A stretch of DNA of 64,000 bases, from the NCBI GenBank assembly GCA_910578105.1, contig CAJTPD010000002.1, positions 393,269-457,268 on the forward strand. Direction: 5' to 3'. Made by a program: the position numbers and the translations under genes. Below the pieces are notes generated by a model. It was not told where the DNA came from, did not search any database, and saw only the letters and a program-made list of their open reading frames with translations. This DNA comes from an uncultured Odoribacter sp. Its GTDB lineage: Bacteria > Bacteroidota > Bacteroidia > Bacteroidales > Marinifilaceae. Below are positions 25,384-32,795 of the stretch, in pieces (the first letter of the stretch is position 1; every line of letters begins with the position of its first letter).

Positions 25384-25405
25384 TTCCATTGGGAATTCAG
25401 ATATG

Positions 25406-25431
25406 AAGCGGTCCTTATGGGCCGCTTTTTT
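25406..25431. terminator. Terminator after rplQ, shared with corA
   Basis: AAGCGGTCC-ttat-GGGCCGCTT forms a hairpin with one G-T pair, followed by a T6 run on the plus strand. The corA gene converges from the other side, so it may act in both directions. Confidence 0.8.
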
Positions 25432-25497
25432 ATGTTTAGTAGTGAGTTGTGTTTGAGTAAATAATCCGTTATTTGAACTGGGTAGATAGGAAGGAGA

Positions 25498-26559
25498 TTA
25501 TAACCATTTTTTCCGTTTGAAGAATAAAAGCATAATAATGGCAATAACGGTCATAATGCCCCAGAGGATGAAGTAAGCGTAACGATATTTCAGGAAAGGA
25601 ATATATTCGAAATTCATACCATAAATGCCGGCAATGAATGTTAATGGGATAAATATGGCTGAAAAAATAGTTAATATTTTCATTACATCATTTACATTAT
25701 TACTGATGTTGGCATTATAACTGTTTTGTTGGTCGGAAACCATGGTATAGTAAATTTCAATGGCTTCCAGAGCTTGTGTGACCAACCCTTCCAGGTCGCG
25801 CAAATAATTGTAGGTGTGCTCATTAATTAGCTCGGAATCGCAGGTAACGAATCGGGTCATCAATTCTTTTACCGGCCGGATGTTTTTTCGGATGTAAGAT
25901 AGTTCTGTTTTGTAATGGTAGATGTTTTCTATGGTTTTTTTATCTGAATTGAGTAGAATTTTTTCTTGTTCTTCGATGACATTTCCTAATTTTTCGATGT
26001 TCAGGATATAATTATCCACTAAGGTGTCTATGAGCGCGTAACAAAGATAGTCGGGCGAGTAGCTCCGGATTTTTCCCTGGCTGGAGTACAGGCGTTGAGC
26101 TACATCTTCGAAAAAGTCTTTTTCCGTTTCTTGTATGGAAATAAGGTAATTTTTGCCGACTATCAGAGAGATTTGGTCTATAGAGATTTTTCTGATTTCC
26201 TTGTTAAAATTCAGGGATTTCAAAATGGCAAACAGGTGGGTATCATCTTCAATAAATTTAGGACGTTCGTCGGTATTGAGAATATCTTCAAGAATCAGGG
26301 GGGTGATTCCGAATTTTTTACCCATTTGTCCGATGAGCAGGGTATTGTGCAGGCCATGAATTGAAATCCAGGTGATGTGGTCTCCGGAGAGATATTCGCT
26401 GATTTTCTCTAAAGATTTTAATTTACCCTCTTTAATATAGTCTTTATTGTATTGAATGACCCGAATACGGGTTTGTTCCATTTTTTGCCGTCCGATAAAA
26501 ATCAGGGAACCAGGGGCGGCACCTTTGGATTTTTGTTTGTCTTTTAAAAAACGAGCCAT
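25498..26559 (-). CDS. corA: CorA-type magnesium/cobalt transporter
   Basis: This 353-residue protein has the long cytoplasmic alpha/beta N-terminal region followed by two C-terminal transmembrane helices. The signature YGMNFEY lies just after TM1 and forms the pore-mouth selectivity filter. The second helix ends in a basic FFKRKKWL tail. CorA proteins are pentameric Mg2+ (and Co2+/Ni2+) channels of the inner membrane. It lies 35 bases downstream of the MscS-type gene on the same strand, so the two are probably co-transcribed. No Mg-sensing leader was recognised. Confidence 0.95.
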   Translation of the reverse strand: MARFLKDKQKSKGAAPGSLIFIGRQKMEQTRIRVIQYNKDYIKEGKLKSLEKISEYLSGDHITWISIHGLHNTLLIGQMGKKFGITPLILEDILNTDERPKFIEDDTHLFAILKSLNFNKEIRKISIDQISLIVGKNYLISIQETEKDFFEDVAQRLYSSQGKIRSYSPDYLCYALIDTLVDNYILNIEKLGNVIEEQEKILLNSDKKTIENIYHYKTELSYIRKNIRPVKELMTRFVTCDSELINEHTYNYLRDLEGLVTQALEAIEIYYTMVSDQQNSYNANISNNVNDVMKILTIFSAIFIPLTFIAGIYGMNFEYIPFLKYRYAYFILWGIMTVIAIIMLLFFKRKKWL

Positions 26560-26594
26560 ATTTACAGTTTGTGTTAAAAATGTCTCTTACCCTT

Positions 26595-28115
26595 TTATTG
26601 GGGATTTTTGCGAGTAGTCTCCTGGCCTTCTGTTAATTTAATCGGAAAGGGAGAAGTAGCATAGCCTGTATTGATGCATACTTGCGGAAAGGGTATTTCG
26701 ATGTTCTGAGCGTTGAATGCTTTTTTTACACGGCGACGAAATTCCCGGCTGGCAGCCCATTGCTGGCCTGATTTTGTGGTGAGTTTTATTTTGAGTGTGA
26801 CTGAACTGTCGTTAAAACTATCTACTCCCCATAAATCCACGGCTGTCAGAATATTTTCCCAAGCATTATCTTTCAGGAGTTCATCCCCCACTTGTTTCAG
26901 GATTTCATTGACATGGTCTGTATCTTCCTTGTAAGCGACCCGGATATCTACGACAATAGCCGACCAGCCTTTTGTCATGTTGGATAATGTATTGATTTTG
27001 CCGTTTTGAAAGATGTGTACGACCCCGGAGGCATCCCGTAATGTTGTGGTACGCATCTCAATTTTTTCGACTGTTCCTGTGGTGCCATTGATGATTGCAA
27101 CGTCTCCGGTGCGGATTTGATCTTCCAGCAGTATGAAAAATCCTGAAATAAAATCCCTGACGAGTTCCTGTGCTCCGAAACCTACTGCTAATCCGAGAAT
27201 ACCGGCACTAGCCAGAAGAGGACCGATGTTTATATTAAATTTGCTCAACATGATTAGTATAAAGATGGTCCATAAAAATATGTTACCGATTCCCATGAGA
27301 ATGCCGGAAAGTGTTTCTATGCGTTTGTTGCCTTCATTGGCATCAATATTTTCATTCAGCTGAATCCGGCGTTGGGCTGTTTTTTTTATTTTCTTTATGA
27401 CAAAGCGGAGCAAACGCAATAGTCCGATAAATATGATGGTCAGGATGATCATTGACGGTACTTGTGTGATTACCCAGTTAGTAAACCGGTGTGTCAGGTT
27501 TGTCCAGAATCCTTTTTCCGTAAGATTCCGGGCACTGTAATCCCAGACTATGGTCAGGGTATTTACAGAGGTTGAAGGAGGAATATTGCTGGCATGAATG
27601 ATACCGGTTGTATCATTCCAGGTAGATGCAGCCAATTTTCCGGAATTGATTTCAAAATTTGCATCTATCTCAGGAATATAAAGAATAATATTATCCACAG
27701 AAGGTGTGAATTCACTTTTTGGGTAAGCTTTCCGGATTTCGCCAACTGTAGAGGTTAATCCTATCCCTGATTTTGTTTTCAGTTTTTTGTCTTTTATTAT
27801 GATACGGGCAATCCGTGAATTTTCATCGTTTTTCTGTTCGGGAGAAACAATGAACAATAGATTCGAACTGTCGTTGTAGATATAGTAATTGTCTGTTGTT
27901 ATTCCGGCCAATTCACTCCGGCTCGTTAATTTTTTGATGTGATTGCCGGAAAAAGTGTTTTTTAATTCTTTTATTGACATTCCCTTTTTGATAGGGCCAA
28001 CATTGTCGCGTGTGATTAAAATGCTGTTTTCCTGAGATACAGGAGTGATTTTATGGCTGGTTTGACAGGCAAGTAAACATAGAAATAACCAGCAAAAAAT
28101 AATGCTCTTATTCAT
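26595..28115 (-). CDS. MscS-family mechanosensitive channel with lipoprotein-like N-terminus
   Basis: The 506-residue protein begins with a signal peptide and a lipobox-like LLAC (Cys17). A soluble region of about 190 residues follows, expected in the periplasm. Hydrophobic helices lie around residues 220-240 and 268-290. The MscS pore helix and its signature 'GLAVGFGAQELVRDFISGFF' come next, then the cytoplasmic beta domain ('TGTVEKIEMRTTTLRD') and the C-terminal alpha/beta domain. The family releases solutes on hypo-osmotic shock. The pairing of a possible lipid anchor with a multi-span channel is unusual. The cysteine could also simply be part of an uncleaved or ordinary signal sequence. 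Confidence 0.9.
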   Translation of the reverse strand: MNKSIIFCWLFLCLLACQTSHKITPVSQENSILITRDNVGPIKKGMSIKELKNTFSGNHIKKLTSRSELAGITTDNYYIYNDSSNLLFIVSPEQKNDENSRIARIIIKDKKLKTKSGIGLTSTVGEIRKAYPKSEFTPSVDNIILYIPEIDANFEINSGKLAASTWNDTTGIIHASNIPPSTSVNTLTIVWDYSARNLTEKGFWTNLTHRFTNWVITQVPSMIILTIIFIGLLRLLRFVIKKIKKTAQRRIQLNENIDANEGNKRIETLSGILMGIGNIFLWTIFILIMLSKFNINIGPLLASAGILGLAVGFGAQELVRDFISGFFILLEDQIRTGDVAIINGTTGTVEKIEMRTTTLRDASGVVHIFQNGKINTLSNMTKGWSAIVVDIRVAYKEDTDHVNEILKQVGDELLKDNAWENILTAVDLWGVDSFNDSSVTLKIKLTTKSGQQWAASREFRRRVKKAFNAQNIEIPFPQVCINTGYATSPFPIKLTEGQETTRKNPQ

Positions 28116-28492
28116 CTTTTTTGAGGGGTATACGATTATGGTATGGTGAATGTTTTGGGCGGAATGAAAGATTTGTTCTTAAAAGAACGTTAAGTTATGA
28201 TTGAGGATAGAAAATAGCAGAACTTATAATTTACGCAAACGTAAGCGTTTGGTTTTTGAAAAAGCTGTTTTTTTTCTGTTGGGTTTGGAAAAAATTTGTT
28301 TTCTATGGTTAGGAAATGAGAAAATGAGGATTTTACACCCTTATTATCAATGTTTTATGTTTTATAAAAAATGTCGGTTTTAAACTTGTTTCATATGTTT
28401 GAATCGTTACCTTTACCAAGGTTTTAGAATGTGAAACACTCAATAAAAAAAAGTATTAAAAAATATTAAATACTTAATTACTTATTTCAATC
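28116..28492. other. Intergenic region between the divergent mscS-like gene and korA
   Basis: This 377-base AT-rich stretch has no convincing gene. It holds a GTTCTT-aa-AAGAAC inverted repeat (28175-28188), which could be an operator, and a candidate promoter for the downstream oxidoreductase at 28386-28415. A second TATGTTTG word occurs at 28394-28401. Confidence 0.5.
28386..28415 (+). promoter_or_regulatory. Candidate promoter of the oxoacid oxidoreductase operon
   Basis: TTG at 28386-28388 and TACCTTTA at 28408-28415 are 19 bases apart, one mismatch from the Bacteroidetes consensus. The overlapping TATGTTTG (28394-28401) is a perfect -7 word without a matching -33, so the choice between them is open. 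The leader would be about 70 bases. Confidence 0.4.
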
Positions 28493-30340
28493 ATGAGTCA
28501 AGAGGTAAAAGTAATCGAGAAGCATGATGTTGTCATTCGTTTTTCCGGAGACTCCGGAGACGGTATGCAACTTGCAGGCAACATCTTTTCAACAGTATCG
28601 GCCACTGTAGGTAATGACATCAGTACATTTCCTGACTATCCGGCAGACATTCGTGCCCCGCAAGGTTCGTTGACCGGCGTTTCCGGTTTTCAGGTGCATA
28701 TCGGAGCGGATAAGGTTTACACTCCAGGCGACAAGTGTGACGTATTGGTTGCCATGAATGCTGCAGCACTGAAAACTCAATATAAATTTGCCAAATCTAC
28801 GGCTTGTATCATTATAGATACGGATGCTTTTCAGAAAGGGGATTTGGAAAAGGCAGAGTTTAAGACCGGAAATCCGATAGAGGAGATGGGAATCCAACAG
28901 GATGTTATTGCTGCTCCGATTTCGCAAATGGTGAAAGATTGTCTTGCCGGCACAGGTATGGACAATAAAGCGATGCTGAAATGTCGTAATATGTTTGCGG
29001 TGGGGTTGGTATGCTGGCTGTTCAATCGTGATTTGAAAATTGCAGAGGATTTTATCCGTGACAAATTTGCCAAGAAGCCCGATGTTGCTGAGGCGAATAT
29101 CAGGGTGATACATGCAGGATATGACTATGGACATAATACGCATGCTTCTGTAGCTCATACTTACAAGGTGGAAAGTAAGGTGGCGGTTCCCGGCAGATAT
29201 ATGGATATTACCGGTAACAAGGCGACTGCTTATGGGTTTATTGCTGCTGCTGAGAAAGCAGGTCTGAAATTGTTTCTGGGTTCTTATCCCATTACGCCTG
29301 CAACTGATGTATTGCACGAACTTTCAAAGCATAAATCCTTAGGTGTTACCACTGTGCAATGTGAAGATGAGATTTCGGGCTGTGCCACTTCTGTCGGTGC
29401 TGCTTTTGCCGGTGCATTAGCTGTTACTTCAACTTCTGGTCCTGGTGTCTGCCTGAAATCGGAAGCCATGAATCTAGCCGTTATCATGGAATTGCCTTTG
29501 GTGGTGCTTGATGTACAGCGTGGCGGTCCTTCTACCGGTTTGCCTACGAAATCTGAACAGACGGATTTGTTGCAAGCTCTGTTCGGGCGTAACGGTGAAA
29601 GTCCGATGCCTGTGATTGCTGCGGCTTCTCCGACCGATTGTTTTGATGCTGCTTATATGGCAAGTAAGATTGCTTTGGAGCATATGACTCCGGTTGTATT
29701 GCTGACAGATGCTTTTGTTGCGAATGGTTCCAGTTCCTGGAAACTGCCAAAACTGGCGGAGTATCCAGCTATTAATCCTCCTTATGTTACTCCGGAAATG
29801 AAAGGCAATTATACACCGTACAAGCGTAATTCTGAAACGGGTGTCCGCTATTGGGCGATACCCGGGCAGGAAGGTTATACGCATATTCTCGGCGGATTGG
29901 AAAAAGATGCCAATACGGGAGCTATTTCTACTGACCCGGAAAACCACAACTTCATGTGCCGTTTGCGTGCTGAAAAAGTGGAAAAGATTCCTGTACCTGA
30001 TGTGAAAGTACAGGGGTATGTTGACGATGCAGATTTGTTGATTGTTGGTTTTGGTGGTACTTACGGTCATCTCTATTCAGCTATGGATGAGATGAACAAA
30101 GCCGGTAAGAAAGTGGCATTTGCTCACTTTACTTATCTGAATCCGCTACCTAAAAATACGGCTGCCGTTTTGAAGAAATATAAGAAAGTGGTGGTTGCCG
30201 AACAAAATTTCGGGCAATTTGCAGGCTATCTTCGCATGAAGGTAGACAATTTTGTACCGTATCAATTCAACGAGGTGAAAGGCCAGCCTTTCATTGTTGC
30301 TGAATTGGTGGAGGCTTTCAACAAAATAATTGAGGATTAA
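28493..30340 (+). CDS. korA: 2-oxoacid:ferredoxin oxidoreductase, alpha subunit (fused gamma-alpha)
   Basis: This 615-residue subunit combines the gamma domain (residues about 1-190, with 'FSGDSGDGMQLAGN' and 'DYPADIRAPQGSLTGVSGFQ') with the alpha pyrimidine-binding domain ('GSYPITPATDVLHEL', 'CEDEISGCATSVGAAFAGA', 'TSTSGPGVCLKSEA'). This layout is that of KorA-type 2-oxoglutarate synthases. These decarboxylate a 2-oxoacid to the acyl-CoA and reduce ferredoxin, or run in reverse to fix CO2. It forms an operon with the beta subunit 16 bases downstream. 2-Oxoglutarate is the likely substrate by family. Related enzymes use other 2-oxoacids. Confidence 0.93.
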   Translation: MSQEVKVIEKHDVVIRFSGDSGDGMQLAGNIFSTVSATVGNDISTFPDYPADIRAPQGSLTGVSGFQVHIGADKVYTPGDKCDVLVAMNAAALKTQYKFAKSTACIIIDTDAFQKGDLEKAEFKTGNPIEEMGIQQDVIAAPISQMVKDCLAGTGMDNKAMLKCRNMFAVGLVCWLFNRDLKIAEDFIRDKFAKKPDVAEANIRVIHAGYDYGHNTHASVAHTYKVESKVAVPGRYMDITGNKATAYGFIAAAEKAGLKLFLGSYPITPATDVLHELSKHKSLGVTTVQCEDEISGCATSVGAAFAGALAVTSTSGPGVCLKSEAMNLAVIMELPLVVLDVQRGGPSTGLPTKSEQTDLLQALFGRNGESPMPVIAAASPTDCFDAAYMASKIALEHMTPVVLLTDAFVANGSSSWKLPKLAEYPAINPPYVTPEMKGNYTPYKRNSETGVRYWAIPGQEGYTHILGGLEKDANTGAISTDPENHNFMCRLRAEKVEKIPVPDVKVQGYVDDADLLIVGFGGTYGHLYSAMDEMNKAGKKVAFAHFTYLNPLPKNTAAVLKKYKKVVVAEQNFGQFAGYLRMKVDNFVPYQFNEVKGQPFIVAELVEAFNKIIED

Positions 30341-30356
30341 AAAAGTGAAAAACATT

Positions 30357-31361
30357 ATGTGCGAATATACAGCAAAAGATTTTAAAAAAGGGCAGCCCCG
30401 TTGGTGTCCGGGTTGCGGTGACCACTTTTTTCTGGCTTCACTGCACAAAGCAATGGCAGAAATTGGCATAGCTCCTTGGGAAACAGCCGTGATTTCAGGT
30501 ATTGGTTGTTCCAGCCGTTTGCCTTATTATATGAATACGTATGCGATGCAAACCATTCACGGTCGTGCTGCTGCTATTTCTACGGGAGCCAAGGTGGCGA
30601 ATCCCGATTTGACAATATGGCAGATTTCCGGAGATGGTGACGGATTGGCTATTGGTGGTAATCATTTTATTCATGCCGTGCGTCGTAATATCAATTTGAA
30701 TATGATTTTACTGAACAACCGTATTTACGGTTTGACGAAAGGACAGTATTCTCCGACTTCTCCCCGCGGTTTTGTCAGTAAATCTTCTCCTTACGGTACG
30801 GTAGAAGATCCGTTCCGTCCGGCAGAACTTTGTTTTGGTGCCCGTGGACGTTTCTTTGCCCGCACGATTGCTACTGATGATGCGGGAACCGTGGAAGTTC
30901 TAAAAGCGGCAGCCCTTCATAAGGGGGCTTCTGTTTGTGAGGTGCTGCAAAACTGCGTTATTTTTAATAACGGAACTCATGATGCTATTGCTAAAAAAGA
31001 AGACCGTGCCAGAAATGCCATTTATTTGCGTCATGGTCAGCCGATGCTTTTTGGTGAGAATAATGAATACGGGTTAATGCAGGAAGGTTTCGGACTGAAA
31101 GTGGTAAAGCCTGGTGAGAATGGTATTACGGAAAAGGATATTCTTATTCACGATGCTCACTGTATGGATAATACTTTGCAGTTGAAGCTTGCCTTAATGG
31201 AAGGTCCTGATTTCCCGATAGCACTTGGTGTTATCCGGGATGTGGAGGCTCCGACCTATGAAGAAGCTGTTCACGAACAAATAGAAGAAGTATCTTCCAA
31301 GAAGAAGTATCATAATTTTGAAGAGTTGTTGATGACAAATGATATTTGGGAAGTGAAATAA
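30357..31361 (+). CDS. korB: 2-oxoacid:ferredoxin oxidoreductase, beta subunit
   Basis: The beta subunit binds thiamine pyrophosphate and a 4Fe-4S cluster. The start is taken as the ATG at 30357 (MCEYTAKDF). An in-frame GTG at 30345 lies at a better distance from a GAGG and remains possible. The 334-residue product has the cluster motif WCPGCGDH (Cys17, Cys20), 'GIGCSSRLPYY', and the TPP/Mg motif 'ISGDGDGLAIGGNH' followed by 'LLNNRIYGLTKGQYSPTS'. A further conserved cysteine lies in 'CEVLQNC'. It pairs with the preceding alpha subunit. Confidence 0.94.
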   Translation: MCEYTAKDFKKGQPRWCPGCGDHFFLASLHKAMAEIGIAPWETAVISGIGCSSRLPYYMNTYAMQTIHGRAAAISTGAKVANPDLTIWQISGDGDGLAIGGNHFIHAVRRNINLNMILLNNRIYGLTKGQYSPTSPRGFVSKSSPYGTVEDPFRPAELCFGARGRFFARTIATDDAGTVEVLKAAALHKGASVCEVLQNCVIFNNGTHDAIAKKEDRARNAIYLRHGQPMLFGENNEYGLMQEGFGLKVVKPGENGITEKDILIHDAHCMDNTLQLKLALMEGPDFPIALGVIRDVEAPTYEEAVHEQIEEVSSKKKYHNFEELLMTNDIWEVK

Positions 31362-31381
31362 CCGTTGAGTTTTTATAAAAT

Positions 31382-31418
31382 AAATCCCGTTCGGTGTAAA
31401 CCTGACGGGATTTTGTTT
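31382..31418. terminator. Terminator after korB
   Basis: AAATCCCGT (31382-31390) pairs with ACGGGATTT (31405-31413), with an extra GG/CC pair inside the loop, followed by TTGTTTT. The AT symmetry suggests that it also serves the converging gene remnant. Confidence 0.85.
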
Positions 31419-31420
31419 TA

Positions 31421-31998
31421 TTAATCTTTCAAGCAACCGACAGGAACGACTAAGACTCCGTCTGTCCTTCGATAGGCGTAATCGCCGATAGCAGTTAAAA
31501 CCATCATAAATGAAGGGGATTTCATTTTTGTTGTATCAATTTTGTTTTTCAGTTCGATAAGATTTTTGGAGCCCTCTTCTATTAGTTTTTCACCGCCTAA
31601 TTTTATTTCCACCAAGCCGTAACTCCCATTCCGAAGATGTATGACCGCATCACATTCTAAGCCGGTTCGGTCGCGAAAATGATATACTGTACCATCTAAT
31701 GCCTGCGAATACACTCTCAGGTCTCTGACACAAAGGCATTCGAATAATAATCCGAAAGTACTTAAATCGTTTATAAGGTCATCGGAACCAAGGCCAAGTG
31801 CGGCACATGCAATTGAAGGGTCAGTATAGTAGCGTGTATCGGAACTCCGTATGGCCGATTTGCTTCTCAAGTTTGGGTTCCATGCCGGCATGTCTTCAAT
31901 GACAAATATGCTTTTCAGTGCATTTATAGGACTGCACCCATTGCATCTAATTCGTCTTTAAGGATTCTGTCTATTATTCGGGGATGGTAATTTTCCAT
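31421..31998 (-). pseudogene. Remnant of an AAA/DUF4143 ATPase gene with its core deleted
   Basis: On the minus strand the ATG at 31998 starts a 24-codon piece, MENYHPRIIDRILKDELDAM then GAVL. That is the usual N-terminus of AAA ATPase/DUF4143 proteins up to the residue just before Walker A. It then meets a TAA (31926-31924). In another frame, from about 31927, the sequence resumes as 'INALKSIFVIEDMPAWNPNL' and runs to 31421 as the typical DUF4143 C-terminal part ('RDRTGLECDAVIHLRNG', 'GVLVVPVGCLKD'). About 200 codons of a roughly 430-residue family remain, and the whole ATPase core is gone. An internal deletion with a frame change explains both halves. A 156-codon frame from 31891 could still be translated, but activity is unlikely. 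Confidence 0.85.
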
Positions 31999-32062
31999 AG
32001 ATCTGAAGTATAGATGCAAAAGTATTCTATTTCAATAAAATAAGCAAATTGAACAGAGCTTT

Positions 32063-32108
32063 ATTTCCAAACTTGACATGATTTCATTTCCAAACTTGAC
32101 ATGATTTC
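32063..32108. repeat. Two tandem copies of a 23-base unit
   Basis: ATTTCCAAACTTGACATGATTTC-type units occupy 32063-32085 and 32086-32108 without a mismatch, and the first three bases of a third copy follow. It lies upstream of the AAA/DUF4143 remnant and beyond the stop of the barrel gene. Confidence 0.85.
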
Positions 32109-32130
32109 ATTCTCTACCGGACGTTTGGGT

Positions 32131-32784
32131 TTAAAATTTGTAGAGGATTCCGATATTTCCTCCGATGTTTAACATCTTGTTGAAACCAATATTGCCCTGA
32201 GTATATTCGTCCAGTTCATACTTATCTTCAATTTTTGGTACATAGTCAGCGCGGATACGCATGTCCATCCACCAACGGTCTGTGGCTAACTGAAATAATA
32301 CTCCGCCGTGTAGTCCTGCGCCCGGAGAAAACAGAAACAGATTTTTGGAAAGTTCAGAAGAATATGAATAAGACGATTCTTTTTGACTGACTTTTATTTG
32401 TGTAAGATAGCCGCCGAATTGCAGTCCCAGGTATGGAAGGGTGGTCCGGTTCCATGTAGGGAAATAGAAACTGGCTTCCAGTAAAACAGGTGTGAGATGG
32501 CATTTGTACTCTTGGTCGGTATGGGTGTTTTCCAGGTTCAGTTTGGATTTAAAAGTATAATATCCGCTTTCAAATCCGATGCCCAGGACATCATTGAGCA
32601 GATATTTGACTGAAATATTTCCTCCGATTCCATTTTTCAGAATTTTTCCCATATCACCCGTAGGATAAAAATATCCTGCATTTATACCCAACAAGACCCC
32701 TTGGTCTCCCCGGTAATATTGTCCTTTTGAAAGGCCTGGAAAATTCAGGAGCAGGAATAATAAGAAAAACTGGTAGATTTTCAT
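32131..32784 (-). CDS. Outer-membrane beta-barrel protein
   Basis: A 217-residue protein is read from the ATG at 32784 (MKIYQFFLLF), which gives a clean Sec signal peptide ending near LSKGQ. An upstream ATG at 32796 overlaps the stop of the preceding gene by one base and would add four residues. The mature protein is built of alternating beta strands with 'GVLLGINAGYFYPTGDM' at the start, 'GIGFESGYYTFKS' in the middle and a final 'NIGGNIGILYKF' ending in phenylalanine, as expected for an 8-stranded outer-membrane barrel. The exact family is not certain (OmpW/PorT-like domains are similar). It follows the TPR-rich protein and is probably translated with it. Confidence 0.75.
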   Translation of the reverse strand: MKIYQFFLLFLLLNFPGLSKGQYYRGDQGVLLGINAGYFYPTGDMGKILKNGIGGNISVKYLLNDVLGIGFESGYYTFKSKLNLENTHTDQEYKCHLTPVLLEASFYFPTWNRTTLPYLGLQFGGYLTQIKVSQKESSYSYSSELSKNLFLFSPGAGLHGGVLFQLATDRWWMDMRIRADYVPKIEDKYELDEYTQGNIGFNKMLNIGGNIGILYKF

Positions 32785-32795
32785 GTTTACAAACA

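Noticed and set aside
24832..25389. A 185-codon reverse-strand frame over rplQ
   Set aside because: Antisense to a ribosomal protein gene, Ser/Phe/Cys-rich and with no recognisable domain.
28201..28383. A 60-codon plus-strand frame in the mscS-korA intergenic region
   Set aside because: It has low-complexity Lys/Phe content, no homology that I recognise and overlaps a promoter region.
32063..32108. Tandem repeat as a CRISPR remnant
   Set aside because: The copies are directly adjacent with no spacer, and no cas gene is near.
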